From JBEPVZ01 sp041690695 (lineage in GTDB: Bacteria > Patescibacteriota > Microgenomatia > Daviesbacterales > UBA10151), in contig JBEPVZ010000024.1 of NCBI GenBank assembly GCA_041690695.1, forward strand, positions 1 through 14,035: a stretch of DNA of 14,035 bases, written 5' to 3'. The notes under the pieces are model-generated. The model saw only the letters and a list, made by a program, of their open reading frames with translations, searched no databases and was not told where the DNA came from. The translations under genes and the position numbers were made by a program. Positions 7,571 to 14,035 of the stretch are shown piece after piece; positions within the stretch are counted from its first letter, which is position 1, and each line of letters starts with the position of its first letter.

Positions 7571-7873
7571 ATGTTTGAAACGATAGCACCAAATCAAGAG
7601 TCAAATTTGTCCCCATCTGCTGATTTTCCTAAACCACAATCTCTACTCGAGCACTGGCGGCGGCAAATACCCTCGTTCTCACTTAAGGATATTCCTGGGT
7701 GGGTTTCACCCTTACATCACCCCGGTGTTTGGCCTAATTTGACTGATGAGGCTCATAACTTTGTTCGTATGACTGGAATCAGTCCTGAAATCGGCACCTT
7801 TATTGTTGTGGCAACGGTTGCTACCGGAGCAATTTCTTTTGCTATCGATTATCTCAAATGTGGTCGTCGATAA
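7571..7873 (+). CDS. small single-pass membrane protein, unknown function
   Basis: This is a 100-residue protein of no recognised family. Residues 1-70 are soluble, Pro- and Trp-containing (HWRRQIP, DIPGWVSPLHHPGVWP), and residues 75-94 form one hydrophobic helix (IGTFIVVATVATGAISFAI). The chain ends with a short basic tail (CGRR). An AGGTG at 7558-7562, eight bases before the ATG, is a good SD and marks it as an internal cistron after the slipin gene, 25 bases upstream. Co-transcription with slipin suggests a partner at the membrane, though nothing in the sequence proves it. The reading frame has codon use like its neighbours, so it is likely a true gene. Confidence 0.65.
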   Translation: MFETIAPNQESNLSPSADFPKPQSLLEHWRRQIPSFSLKDIPGWVSPLHHPGVWPNLTDEAHNFVRMTGISPEIGTFIVVATVATGAISFAIDYLKCGRR

Positions 7874-7903
7874 AAGCTATTTCTAATCATGAATTGATAG
7901 CTT
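7874..7903 (+). repeat. 7-bp inverted repeat touching the -35 of the glycosidase promoter
   Basis: AAGCTAT (7874-7880) and ATAGCTT (7897-7903) are perfect inverted copies with 16 bases between. The right arm overlaps the first two bases of the TTGACA -35 box. It starts at the stop of the preceding gene and lacks a T-run, so it fits an operator better than a terminator, but either is possible. Confidence 0.4.
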
Positions 7904-7930
7904 GACAGACTTCTTAGAGTATAGGATTAT
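7902..7930 (+). promoter_or_regulatory. sigma70-type promoter of the glycoside hydrolase operon
   Basis: A perfect TTGACA (7902-7907), a 17-base spacer and GATTAT (7925-7930, four of six matches) form the best -35/-10 pair in the window. The GTG start at 7955 follows after a short leader holding AGGAAG (7937-7942), a usable though rather distant SD. It would drive both glycosidase genes. Confidence 0.6.
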
Positions 7931-7954
7931 TTTGATAGGAAGCTTAAAACTATT

Positions 7955-9424
7955 GTGAAAAGAGTTTATCGATTTGTGAATCAAGTGCCTAAAAATATTA
8001 ATGATCTTTTAGCTCAATATGACAAGAAGACTCGAATCGGTATTTTGGTGGCGACGGTTGGCGTATTAGCCTTTGGAATCATTGCCTCTAGTGCTTCTTT
8101 TCATAATCCACTTTTTAACGCTTTATATCCTAAAGCCTTTTCCAATGCTTCAACGGGGGGTATTTTTGATCTAGTTCCAACGGCAGGCCAACTTCAAGGA
8201 AATGCTGTTTTAGTTGCTGATGCTACTGCCTACAACGGTCAGGCTGTTCAATTTGTGACAGTTAAGCCCTCCAGCCTACCATCTATCACTCCGACTGCCA
8301 CACCAACTTCAACACCTCTACCAACGACTAGTCCAACGCCCTTTCCCTCAGGTTCTGGTTTTCCGATCACGTCAGCGAATTTGAAGAATAAATGGGGCAC
8401 GAATGCTGAACCTAACATGAGACCTTGGCATTATAATGGACCTCAACCAGATGGCTGGTTTTGTGACGATGCTGGACAGGGTAATTGGCCAGGTAGTTGC
8501 TTAAATGATCCAGCTAATCCTAATCCCTATCAACAATCGGGTATTTTGACTATGATTGATCGTGAAATGCAACTAGCTGCTCAGTCAGGAGTTGGCCTAA
8601 TTCGAATTGAGTTTGACTGGCCACTGATTGAGACCTCTAAAAATAGCTATGATTGGTCTCGGGCAGACTATATCGTTCAAGAATCTGCAAAATATAATTT
8701 ACAGCTCCAACCTATTTTGGTTTTTACTCCGTTATGGGCATCTTCTCAGCCCGGGAATACTTCATCATGGGCTAGCTTTCCAGCCAGCAACGATCAATAC
8801 TGGACTGACTTTGTAACAAAAGTTGTGTCTCGCTATAAAAATACTGTTCATTATTGGGAGCTCTGGAACGAGCCAGATGGTGGAAATTATTGGTGGAGCG
8901 GATCTTCAACTGGAGCCCAGGATTTTACGGCTCATATATTAAATCCAGGATATACTGCTGTCCGAGCCGGCGATCCGACTGCCAAAGTGACTGTTGGACC
9001 TGACCATGCTGATACTGCTTGGTTTGATAGTGTTTATGCGGCCGGTGGAGGTAACTCCTTTGATATTTTGTCTTTCCATAGCTATACAAATGCTCAAGGC
9101 TCTGAGATTTCTCAAATGCAAAGTTGGTTAAATAGTCATGGTATGGGTAGTAAACCAATCTGGCTTGGAGAAATTGGGGTTGAGCAGAAAACCGCGTCAG
9201 GAGCCCAAGATTTTACGACTAATGACACTGCCCATGTTGCGCTACTTCAGAATTTAGCCAATCAAACTGGGGTTCAACAAATCACTTGGTACACTCTCAG
9301 AGATGAATTACCTAGAAACTGTTGTCCTATCTCGGGTGGAGAAGGGAACGCTTGGGGCTTGGTTCAGCACAACGATACGACTTTAAAGAATGGTTATGCA
9401 ACAATGCAAAGCATTGCTCATTAA
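7955..9424 (+). CDS. membrane-anchored clan GH-A glycoside hydrolase (GH39/GH5-like)
   Basis: This 489-residue protein starts at GTG. A basic N-terminus leads to one membrane helix (27-47), probably an anchor or uncleaved signal. A short region (50-105) and a Pro/Thr linker (about 108-136) precede a TIM-barrel hydrolase (137-489). The barrel shows the clan GH-A retaining pair: acid/base E306 in WELWNEPD and nucleophile E406 in WLGEIGVE, 100 residues apart. DWPLIETSKNSYDWSRAD and FHSYT resemble GH39/GH5-type enzymes, so the family and substrate (xylan, mannan, cellulose or host glycan) are not settled. Four cysteines (FCDD, SCLN, NCCP) fit an extracytoplasmic, disulfide-forming setting. It ends five bases before the large GH5 gene, with which it forms an operon. 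Confidence 0.85.
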   Translation: MKRVYRFVNQVPKNINDLLAQYDKKTRIGILVATVGVLAFGIIASSASFHNPLFNALYPKAFSNASTGGIFDLVPTAGQLQGNAVLVADATAYNGQAVQFVTVKPSSLPSITPTATPTSTPLPTTSPTPFPSGSGFPITSANLKNKWGTNAEPNMRPWHYNGPQPDGWFCDDAGQGNWPGSCLNDPANPNPYQQSGILTMIDREMQLAAQSGVGLIRIEFDWPLIETSKNSYDWSRADYIVQESAKYNLQLQPILVFTPLWASSQPGNTSSWASFPASNDQYWTDFVTKVVSRYKNTVHYWELWNEPDGGNYWWSGSSTGAQDFTAHILNPGYTAVRAGDPTAKVTVGPDHADTAWFDSVYAAGGGNSFDILSFHSYTNAQGSEISQMQSWLNSHGMGSKPIWLGEIGVEQKTASGAQDFTTNDTAHVALLQNLANQTGVQQITWYTLRDELPRNCCPISGGEGNAWGLVQHNDTTLKNGYATMQSIAH

Positions 9425-9429
9425 AAAAT

Positions 9430-12400
9430 ATGAACAGACCTAAAAATATAAAATATTTGATAACATTGTGCTCAGTTCTTCTGTTAGGTGGGCTTGTCCT
9501 TACTGGTATTTTTCAACATCCGGTTAAAGCTCTCACTGGTCCAGCTGTAGTGCCGTTAATTAATAGAGGAGTTCCGGCTTTTGCTTCCACTAACATTTAC
9601 CCTGGTACTTCAGCTAATAATGCGAATGATAATAGTTATACAAATTATTGGAGATCAAATGGAGTTCCAGCGTGGATCGCATATAATATTTCAGCCGTTC
9701 CGGCCTCTCAAAAACAGCAAGTTTTGGCAGTTTGGTATAACCTTTCTTATGCTTATAATACGATTCATGGAGCTCATTATAGCAATCTGGGAGCTTACAC
9801 GATCGATGGTAATAGTGCTCCTGGAGGAGCAACCGTTCCAACCAGTGGCTGGACAACGCTTGCGACTGTCACCGGGAATACTCTGCATTCAAGACAACAT
9901 CTAATTAATTTAAGTGGCTATAACTGGGTTCGAATTAATGTGACTGCCTCTGATGGTTCATCTCAAAATTTTGATGCTCAATTTGTCAATTTCGATCTTT
10001 ATGATGCTAGCCAAGGATTAGCAGATGACTGGATCTTTTACGGAGATTCGATTACGGCTGGTGGAATGGATTCTATTGGAGCTTTAGTTAATCAATCATT
10101 AGGTAACCGCTGGCCCATTACAGAAAATGGGGGAGAACCATTTGATAAGAGCTCGGATGCGGTTAATCGAATTTTGGGAACGAATGGTTATTTGTCCCTT
10201 TTTCCAGGAAGATATGTCGGACTTAGCTATGGGATGAATGATGCGGCTGGTTCAGGTGGGGAGACGGGCTATTACAATAATATGAAGCAGTTGGTTCAAG
10301 CAATCTTAGCAGCTGGGAAAATTCCAGTTATTCCAACAATCTCTTATACTAATGATTCAACCCATAATGCCAATATTCCGGCGTATAACTCTAAAATTGC
10401 CCAACTTTATTCGGATTTTCCTCAAATAATTCATGGGCCAGATTTATGGACCTTCTTTAAAAATAATCCTAGTTTAATTAATTCTGGAGATATTCATCCA
10501 ACCTCTGTAGGATATACTGCTCTTAAGCAGCAGTGGGTCAATACTATGGTGGCGAGTGTTTACAATGGTGTTTCGCCAACACCGAATCCGACAAGTAGTC
10601 CAACTCCTACCAATACCCCGACTCCGACTTTAACACCAACGCCTGCTCCAACTACTCCTCCTGCTGTGACTGCTTTGCATGTTCAAGGAAATCAGTTAGT
10701 GAATGTTCAAGGTAAGCCAGTTGTTTTACACGGCGTAAATAGAAGTGGCACTGAATATATGTGTATAAGTAATTCGGGCATTTTTGATGGTCCCGCTGAT
10801 AGTGCTTCTATTCAAGCGATGGCTAGCTGGCATGTTAATGCGGTACGTGTACCCCTCAATGAAGATTGCTGGTTAGGTATTAATGGTGTTAAATCACAAT
10901 ATTCGACTACAAATTATATTCAGGCTATTCAAAATTATGTTAATCTCCTTAATCAGGCCGGAATGTATGCTATTTTAGATCTCCATTGGAGTGCACCAGG
11001 TACCCAACCAGCTATTAATCTTGCCCCCATGCCAGATCGAGATCATTCAATTAGCTTCTGGTCACAAGTCTCCTCAACTTTTAAGAACAATCCTGGAGTT
11101 ATTTTCGATCTGTTTAATGAACCATTTCCATATTGGAATCAGGATAGTACTAACGGTTGGACCTGCTGGAGAGATGGGTCTGACCCAACGGATGTTAGTA
11201 ATACATCCCATTGTATTGGTACCGAATATTGGGATAATGCCTCACATAAAACTATTTACCAAGTAGCTGGTATGCAGGAGCTGGTCAATACTGTTCGCTC
11301 AGCGGGTTCATCAAATGTGATTATGTTAGGTGGCTTAGAGTATTCAAATGATCTGAGTCAGTGGTTGGCCTATAAGCCTACTGATTCAGCAAATAACTTA
11401 GTTGCTTCATGGCATCTTTACAACTTTAATCCTTGTAATAGTGTCAACTGTTTTGACCAACAAGTTGGCCCGGTTGTAACTCAAGTGCCAGTTGTGGCTG
11501 GAGAAATTGGTGAGAATGATTGTCAGCATAGCTTTATTGATACCGCAATGAATTGGTTAGACTCAAAAGGGACGGGCTATCTGGCTTGGGCTTGGGATAC
11601 TTATGATTGTTCAAGCTTCCCTTCCTTAATTACAAGCTATAGTGGTACCCCAACAGCTGGTTTTGGGCAGGGTTTTAAAGATCATTTGAGTAGTTTACCG
11701 ATGGCTTCAGGTAGTCCCACACCGACATCTACCCCATGTCCGACAATCACTACAAATCTTGGACGAGTTAGCTTCGCTATTAATGTTACTACGACGGGGA
11801 CCTATAATATTTACTCTCATATAAAGCCTCAAGATAATGTCGATAACTCCTATTGGCTGCAAGTTGATAACCAATGTGGTATTGATGTCGGTGATTCATT
11901 AGCAATTCCGGCCAGTAATTGGACCTGGGTTAACTATAGTAATGGTGTTCAAAATACTCCAATTGTTCTAAACTTAACGGCCGGGAGTCATACTCTTAAT
12001 CTAATTGGTAAAACGCCGGGACTTGAAGTTGACCGAGTCTTAGTATTGCCAACTAGTTATGTTTGTGTTCCAGTTGGCAATGGTGATAATTGTGCCACTT
12101 TGCCAACACCTACACCAACCTTTAGTCCGACGCCTAGTCCGACCACTGCACCTACTATCAAACCAACGCCAACCCCGACCTTGGTGCCAACTTCGACGCC
12201 TGCTCCTACGGCAACTCCGATTCCGAGTACTTCGATCTTAATAAACACGGGTGGTAGCCAATATGCCGATCCAAATGGTTTGATTTGGAAAACTGACAAT
12301 AGCTTTAGTGGAGGATATACCTACTCGACAACTCATTCAATTGCCGGAACCAGTACTCCAAATCTCTATCAATCGGAACGATTTGGTAACTTTAATTACA

Positions 12401-13251
12401 ATTTGGCGGTTGCTCCTGGAAACTACAAGGTAACATTGAAGTTTGCCGAGATCTACTGGACCCAAGCTGGGAAACGGGTCTTTAATGTCTCAATTAACAA
12501 TAATCCAGTTTTAAGTAATTTCGATATTCTAAAAGAAACCAGTCCGAATACGGCTATCGATAAAACTTATAACGTCACAGTAACAGGCAATAGTCTAAAT
12601 ATTGCCTTCACAACGGTGACTGATAATGCTAAGATCTCATCCATTCAGGTTGTGCCGAATGCTATACCGACCCCAACTCCCAAACCGAGTCCAACTCCAA
12701 CTTCTTCGCCAACACCATTGCCAAACAACGCCAGTTTGATAAACACGGGTGGTAGCCAATATAACGATCCAAGTGGTTTGACTTGGAAAACTGACAATAG
12801 CTTTAGTGGGGGATATACCTACTCAACAACTCATTCAATTGTCGGAACCAGTACTCCAAATCTCTATCAATCAGAACGATTTGGTAACTTTAATTACAAC
12901 TTTTTAGTTACCCCGGGAACTTATCAAGTCACCCTAAAATTCGCTGAGATCTACTGGACGCAAGCTGGGAAACGGGTCTTTAATGTCTCAATTAACAATA
13001 GCCCTGTACTAAGTAACTTTGATATTCTAAAGGAGGTCAGTCCAAACACCGCGTTAGATAAGTCTTATAATGTTAAGGTTACTGGGAACACTTTAAGTAT
13101 CGGTTTTACGACTGTAACGGATAATGCCAAAATTTCGGCGATCCAGATTTTGCCTACTAGTGATAATGTGCCAATTAATGTTCAGGGCAGCCCAACCCCC
13201 ACCCCGGTACCTACTTTCACTCCTAAACCGGTTGTAGCACCTAAAAAATAG
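9430..13251 (+). CDS. secreted discoidin-like / SGNH esterase / GH5 / CBM / malectin x2 protein
   Basis: This protein has 1273 residues. The start at 9430 is chosen because a signal peptide follows at once (hydrophobic 9-28, cleavage likely after A34). Upstream in-frame codons only overlap the preceding gene. Domains in order: a discoidin-like beta-sandwich (40-195) and an SGNH/GDSL hydrolase (198-380) with S207 in GDS, N270 in GMND, and D354 and H356 in DIHP. A Pro/Thr linker follows (383-412). Next is a GH5 barrel (413-757) with acid/base E564 in NEP and nucleophile E692 in GEIGEND, plus eight cysteines. A CBM6/35-like sandwich (771-880) is followed by two malectin domains (936-1077 and 1102-1243) and a Pro/Thr tail. 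No LPXTG, C-terminal helix or dockerin is present, so it is probably released or held by carbohydrate binding. It likely deacylates and cleaves a beta-glycan. Confidence 0.9.
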   Translation: MNRPKNIKYLITLCSVLLLGGLVLTGIFQHPVKALTGPAVVPLINRGVPAFASTNIYPGTSANNANDNSYTNYWRSNGVPAWIAYNISAVPASQKQQVLAVWYNLSYAYNTIHGAHYSNLGAYTIDGNSAPGGATVPTSGWTTLATVTGNTLHSRQHLINLSGYNWVRINVTASDGSSQNFDAQFVNFDLYDASQGLADDWIFYGDSITAGGMDSIGALVNQSLGNRWPITENGGEPFDKSSDAVNRILGTNGYLSLFPGRYVGLSYGMNDAAGSGGETGYYNNMKQLVQAILAAGKIPVIPTISYTNDSTHNANIPAYNSKIAQLYSDFPQIIHGPDLWTFFKNNPSLINSGDIHPTSVGYTALKQQWVNTMVASVYNGVSPTPNPTSSPTPTNTPTPTLTPTPAPTTPPAVTALHVQGNQLVNVQGKPVVLHGVNRSGTEYMCISNSGIFDGPADSASIQAMASWHVNAVRVPLNEDCWLGINGVKSQYSTTNYIQAIQNYVNLLNQAGMYAILDLHWSAPGTQPAINLAPMPDRDHSISFWSQVSSTFKNNPGVIFDLFNEPFPYWNQDSTNGWTCWRDGSDPTDVSNTSHCIGTEYWDNASHKTIYQVAGMQELVNTVRSAGSSNVIMLGGLEYSNDLSQWLAYKPTDSANNLVASWHLYNFNPCNSVNCFDQQVGPVVTQVPVVAGEIGENDCQHSFIDTAMNWLDSKGTGYLAWAWDTYDCSSFPSLITSYSGTPTAGFGQGFKDHLSSLPMASGSPTPTSTPCPTITTNLGRVSFAINVTTTGTYNIYSHIKPQDNVDNSYWLQVDNQCGIDVGDSLAIPASNWTWVNYSNGVQNTPIVLNLTAGSHTLNLIGKTPGLEVDRVLVLPTSYVCVPVGNGDNCATLPTPTPTFSPTPSPTTAPTIKPTPTPTLVPTSTPAPTATPIPSTSILINTGGSQYADPNGLIWKTDNSFSGGYTYSTTHSIAGTSTPNLYQSERFGNFNYNLAVAPGNYKVTLKFAEIYWTQAGKRVFNVSINNNPVLSNFDILKETSPNTAIDKTYNVTVTGNSLNIAFTTVTDNAKISSIQVVPNAIPTPTPKPSPTPTSSPTPLPNNASLINTGGSQYNDPSGLTWKTDNSFSGGYTYSTTHSIVGTSTPNLYQSERFGNFNYNFLVTPGTYQVTLKFAEIYWTQAGKRVFNVSINNSPVLSNFDILKEVSPNTALDKSYNVKVTGNTLSIGFTTVTDNAKISAIQILPTSDNVPINVQGSPTPTPVPTFTPKPVVAPKK
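12103..12232 (+). repeat. Pro/Thr linker before the first malectin domain
   Basis: A low-complexity Pro/Thr codon tract separates the CBM-like domain from malectin 1. Similar shorter tracts lie at about 10576-10665, 12661-12730 and 13189-13239 of the same gene. Confidence 0.8.
12241..12660 (+). repeat. malectin-domain repeat, copy 1
   Basis: First of two direct repeats offset by 498 bases. Copy 1 and copy 2 agree at about 94% over the first 162 bases (12241-12402) and almost fully over 12448-12507. They are much more diverged between these blocks and after them. The protein segment is a malectin-like sugar-binding beta-sandwich. Confidence 0.9.
12739..13158 (+). repeat. malectin-domain repeat, copy 2
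   Basis: Second direct repeat, encoding residues about 1102-1243. It aligns to copy 1 without gaps over its length. The near-identical blocks are 12739-12900 and 12946-13005. Confidence 0.9.
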
Positions 13252-13275
13252 CTTTCTTTTATACTCAAATGAGGT

Positions 13276-13281
13276 TAGAAT
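13276..13281 (+). promoter_or_regulatory. -10 box before the small two-helix membrane protein
   Basis: TAGAAT (13276-13281) lies nine bases before the ATG at 13291. It is embedded between inverted arms GAGGT (13271-13275) and ACCTC (13284-13288), which could serve as an operator. No good -35 is seen, and no SD-like sequence lies before the ATG. Confidence 0.45.
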
Positions 13282-13290
13282 AGACCTCCT

Positions 13291-13560
13291 ATGTTAAGCC
13301 CTGAAATCTCAATCTATCAATCGGAGAGTATTCAGCCTCCAACCCTGGCGCGGAGAATAAGAGAACATGAAACACCAGTTTGGAAAAAATGGGGCCGGCC
13401 AGTTCTCATTACAGCCGGAGCTCTGGCAACAGCTGTCTTGGCTTACCATAGTTTGGTCTTTTTAGGCGCTTCTCAGCCCGCGGCCGCTCTGGTGGGGGTT
13501 GGTGCGATCATTCCCGGCCTTTGGATTCATGAAAAGCTTGTTGGGGCAATCTCAAAATAG
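13291..13560 (+). CDS. small two-helix membrane protein, unknown function
   Basis: This 89-residue protein is of no recognised family. A soluble, Pro-containing N-terminus (1-31) precedes a basic WKKWGRP patch and two hydrophobic helices (about 37-57 and 62-78) joined by a short turn. A basic end follows. The ATG is placed just after a -10 box, as for other first genes here. It sits alone between the giant GH5 gene and tuf. By length and plan (short Pro-rich head, then hydrophobic segment) it recalls the 100-residue protein at 7571, but no sequence identity is evident. Confidence 0.65.
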   Translation: MLSPEISIYQSESIQPPTLARRIREHETPVWKKWGRPVLITAGALATAVLAYHSLVFLGASQPAAALVGVGAIIPGLWIHEKLVGAISK

Positions 13561-13564
13561 ACCC

Positions 13565-13593
13565 TTGCATTTTAAAAAGTGCTCTGGTATATT
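13565..13593 (+). promoter_or_regulatory. promoter of tuf
   Basis: TTGCAT (13565-13570), a 17-base spacer and an extended -10 TGGTATATT (13585-13593) form a credible strong promoter just after the stop at 13560. Transcription would start near 13600, giving a leader of about 43 bases, the longest in the window. Confidence 0.6.
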
Positions 13594-13603
13594 ACCTAGT
13601 ACT

Positions 13604-13620
13604 CAGCTTTAATAAAGCTG
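13604..13620 (+). other. hairpin at the 5' end of the tuf mRNA
   Basis: CAGCTTT (13604-13610) and AAAGCTG (13614-13620) form a perfect 7-bp stem with a three-base AAT loop. It would begin a few bases from the predicted transcript 5' end. It is followed by GGATTTTAATTGG, not a clean T-run, so a stabilising or regulatory leader hairpin is likelier than a terminator. Confidence 0.5.
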
Positions 13621-13642
13621 GGATTTTAATTGGAAAAAACAA

Positions 13643-14035
13643 ATGGCTGACGCAAAAAAATTTGATAGATCAAAACCACACGTAAACGTTGGAACCATGG
13701 GTCACGTTGATCATGGTAAAACAACTTTAACCGCTGCAATCACTAAAGTCTTATCTGATAAAGGTTTAGCTGAATATCGAGCTTACGATCAAATCGACTC
13801 CGCTCCTGAAGAAAAAGCTCGTGGTATTACCATTAATATTTCCCACCAAGAATACGAAACCACAAAACGACATTACGCTCATATCGACATGCCTGGCCAT
13901 GCTGATTACATTAAAAACATGATTACTGGCGCCGCTCAAACAGATGGCGCTATTTTAGTTGTATCTGCTCCAGATGGACCAATGCCTCAGACTCGTGAGC
14001 ATATCTTGCTCGCCCGTCAGGTTGGTGTGCCGAGC
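13643..14035 (+). CDS. tuf: elongation factor Tu, N-terminal part (runs off the window)
   Basis: The first 131 residues of EF-Tu, the GTPase that brings aminoacyl-tRNA to the ribosome. G1 is GHVDHGKT (residues 20-27), switch I is RGITIN (60-65) and G3 is DMPGH (82-86), followed by the canonical NMITGAAQTDGAILVVSA block. Most bacterial EF-Tu has DCPGH, so Cys is replaced by Met at residue 83. H86, the catalytic His, is kept. The rest of the GTP domain and domains 2-3 lie beyond the right edge. No strong SD is seen before the ATG. It has its own promoter and leader hairpin, which fits a gene detached from fusA and highly expressed. Confidence 0.97.
   Translation, partial: MADAKKFDRSKPHVNVGTMGHVDHGKTTLTAAITKVLSDKGLAEYRAYDQIDSAPEEKARGITINISHQEYETTKRHYAHIDMPGHADYIKNMITGAAQTDGAILVVSAPDGPMPQTREHILLARQVGVPS

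Noticed and set aside
8911..9219. Twice-occurring GAQDFT with nearly the same codons in the glycosidase
   Set aside because: The match covers only about 18 bases in unrelated parts of the barrel, so chance or short convergence is enough to explain it.
9322..9429. N-terminal extension of the GH5 protein starting at 9322
   Set aside because: It would overlap the preceding glycosidase by 100 bases, and the residues added have no domain features. The ATG at 9430 is followed at once by a signal peptide.
13604..13632. tuf leader hairpin as a terminator of the upstream gene
   Set aside because: It lies downstream of the tuf promoter and lacks a clean T-run. Termination there would shut off tuf.

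Overview
This window looks like a chromosomal piece of a bacterium with a small, compact genome, most plausibly Patescibacteria/CPR and perhaps Microgenomates-like. That placement is inference. It rests on very short intergenic gaps, many secreted proteins with Pro/Thr linkers, several genes whose -10 box sits only 6-9 bases before the ATG, and a shortened GreA-like protein coupled to EF-G. The standard genetic code fits. All ten complete genes stop with TAA or TAG and none with TGA. There are no rRNAs, tRNAs, CRISPR arrays, transposases or phage genes.

Layout. A membrane permease of the ArsP/YraQ type (PF03773-like) runs on the minus strand (96-1181). It diverges from an unrecognised 146-residue protein (1255-1695) that ends in a clear intrinsic terminator. 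Next is a translation unit: an 80-residue protein matching only the N-terminal coiled coil of GreA (1761-2003), overlapping by one base (TAATG) with fusA for EF-G (2003-4147). The second translation GTPase, tuf for EF-Tu, starts at 13643 and runs off the right edge.

Between fusA and tuf lie about 9.5 kb of envelope and extracellular genes. (1) A membrane-anchored DUF4185-like beta-propeller is joined to a cohesin, an Ig-like domain and a dockerin in one chain (4175-6682). (2) An orphan slipin/stomatin (6790-7545) and a small membrane protein (7571-7873) follow. (3) A membrane-anchored clan GH-A glycoside hydrolase has its own TTGACA promoter (7955-9424). (4) Five bases after it comes a 1273-residue secreted protein with a discoidin-like domain, an SGNH esterase, a GH5 glycosidase, a CBM-like domain and two malectin domains (9430-13251). 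(5) A small two-helix membrane protein (13291-13560) precedes tuf.

The three large proteins share an export segment, Pro/Thr linkers and carbohydrate-active or carbohydrate-binding modules. Together they look like a surface glycan-degrading or glycan-adhesion set, with a possible cellulosome-like cohesin-dockerin contact. Substrate and assembly are inference. The most notable points are the cohesin and dockerin in one chain, the mosaic identity between the malectin repeats, the stand-alone GreA coiled coil, the recurrent near-leaderless promoters, and placement of the island between two core translation genes.
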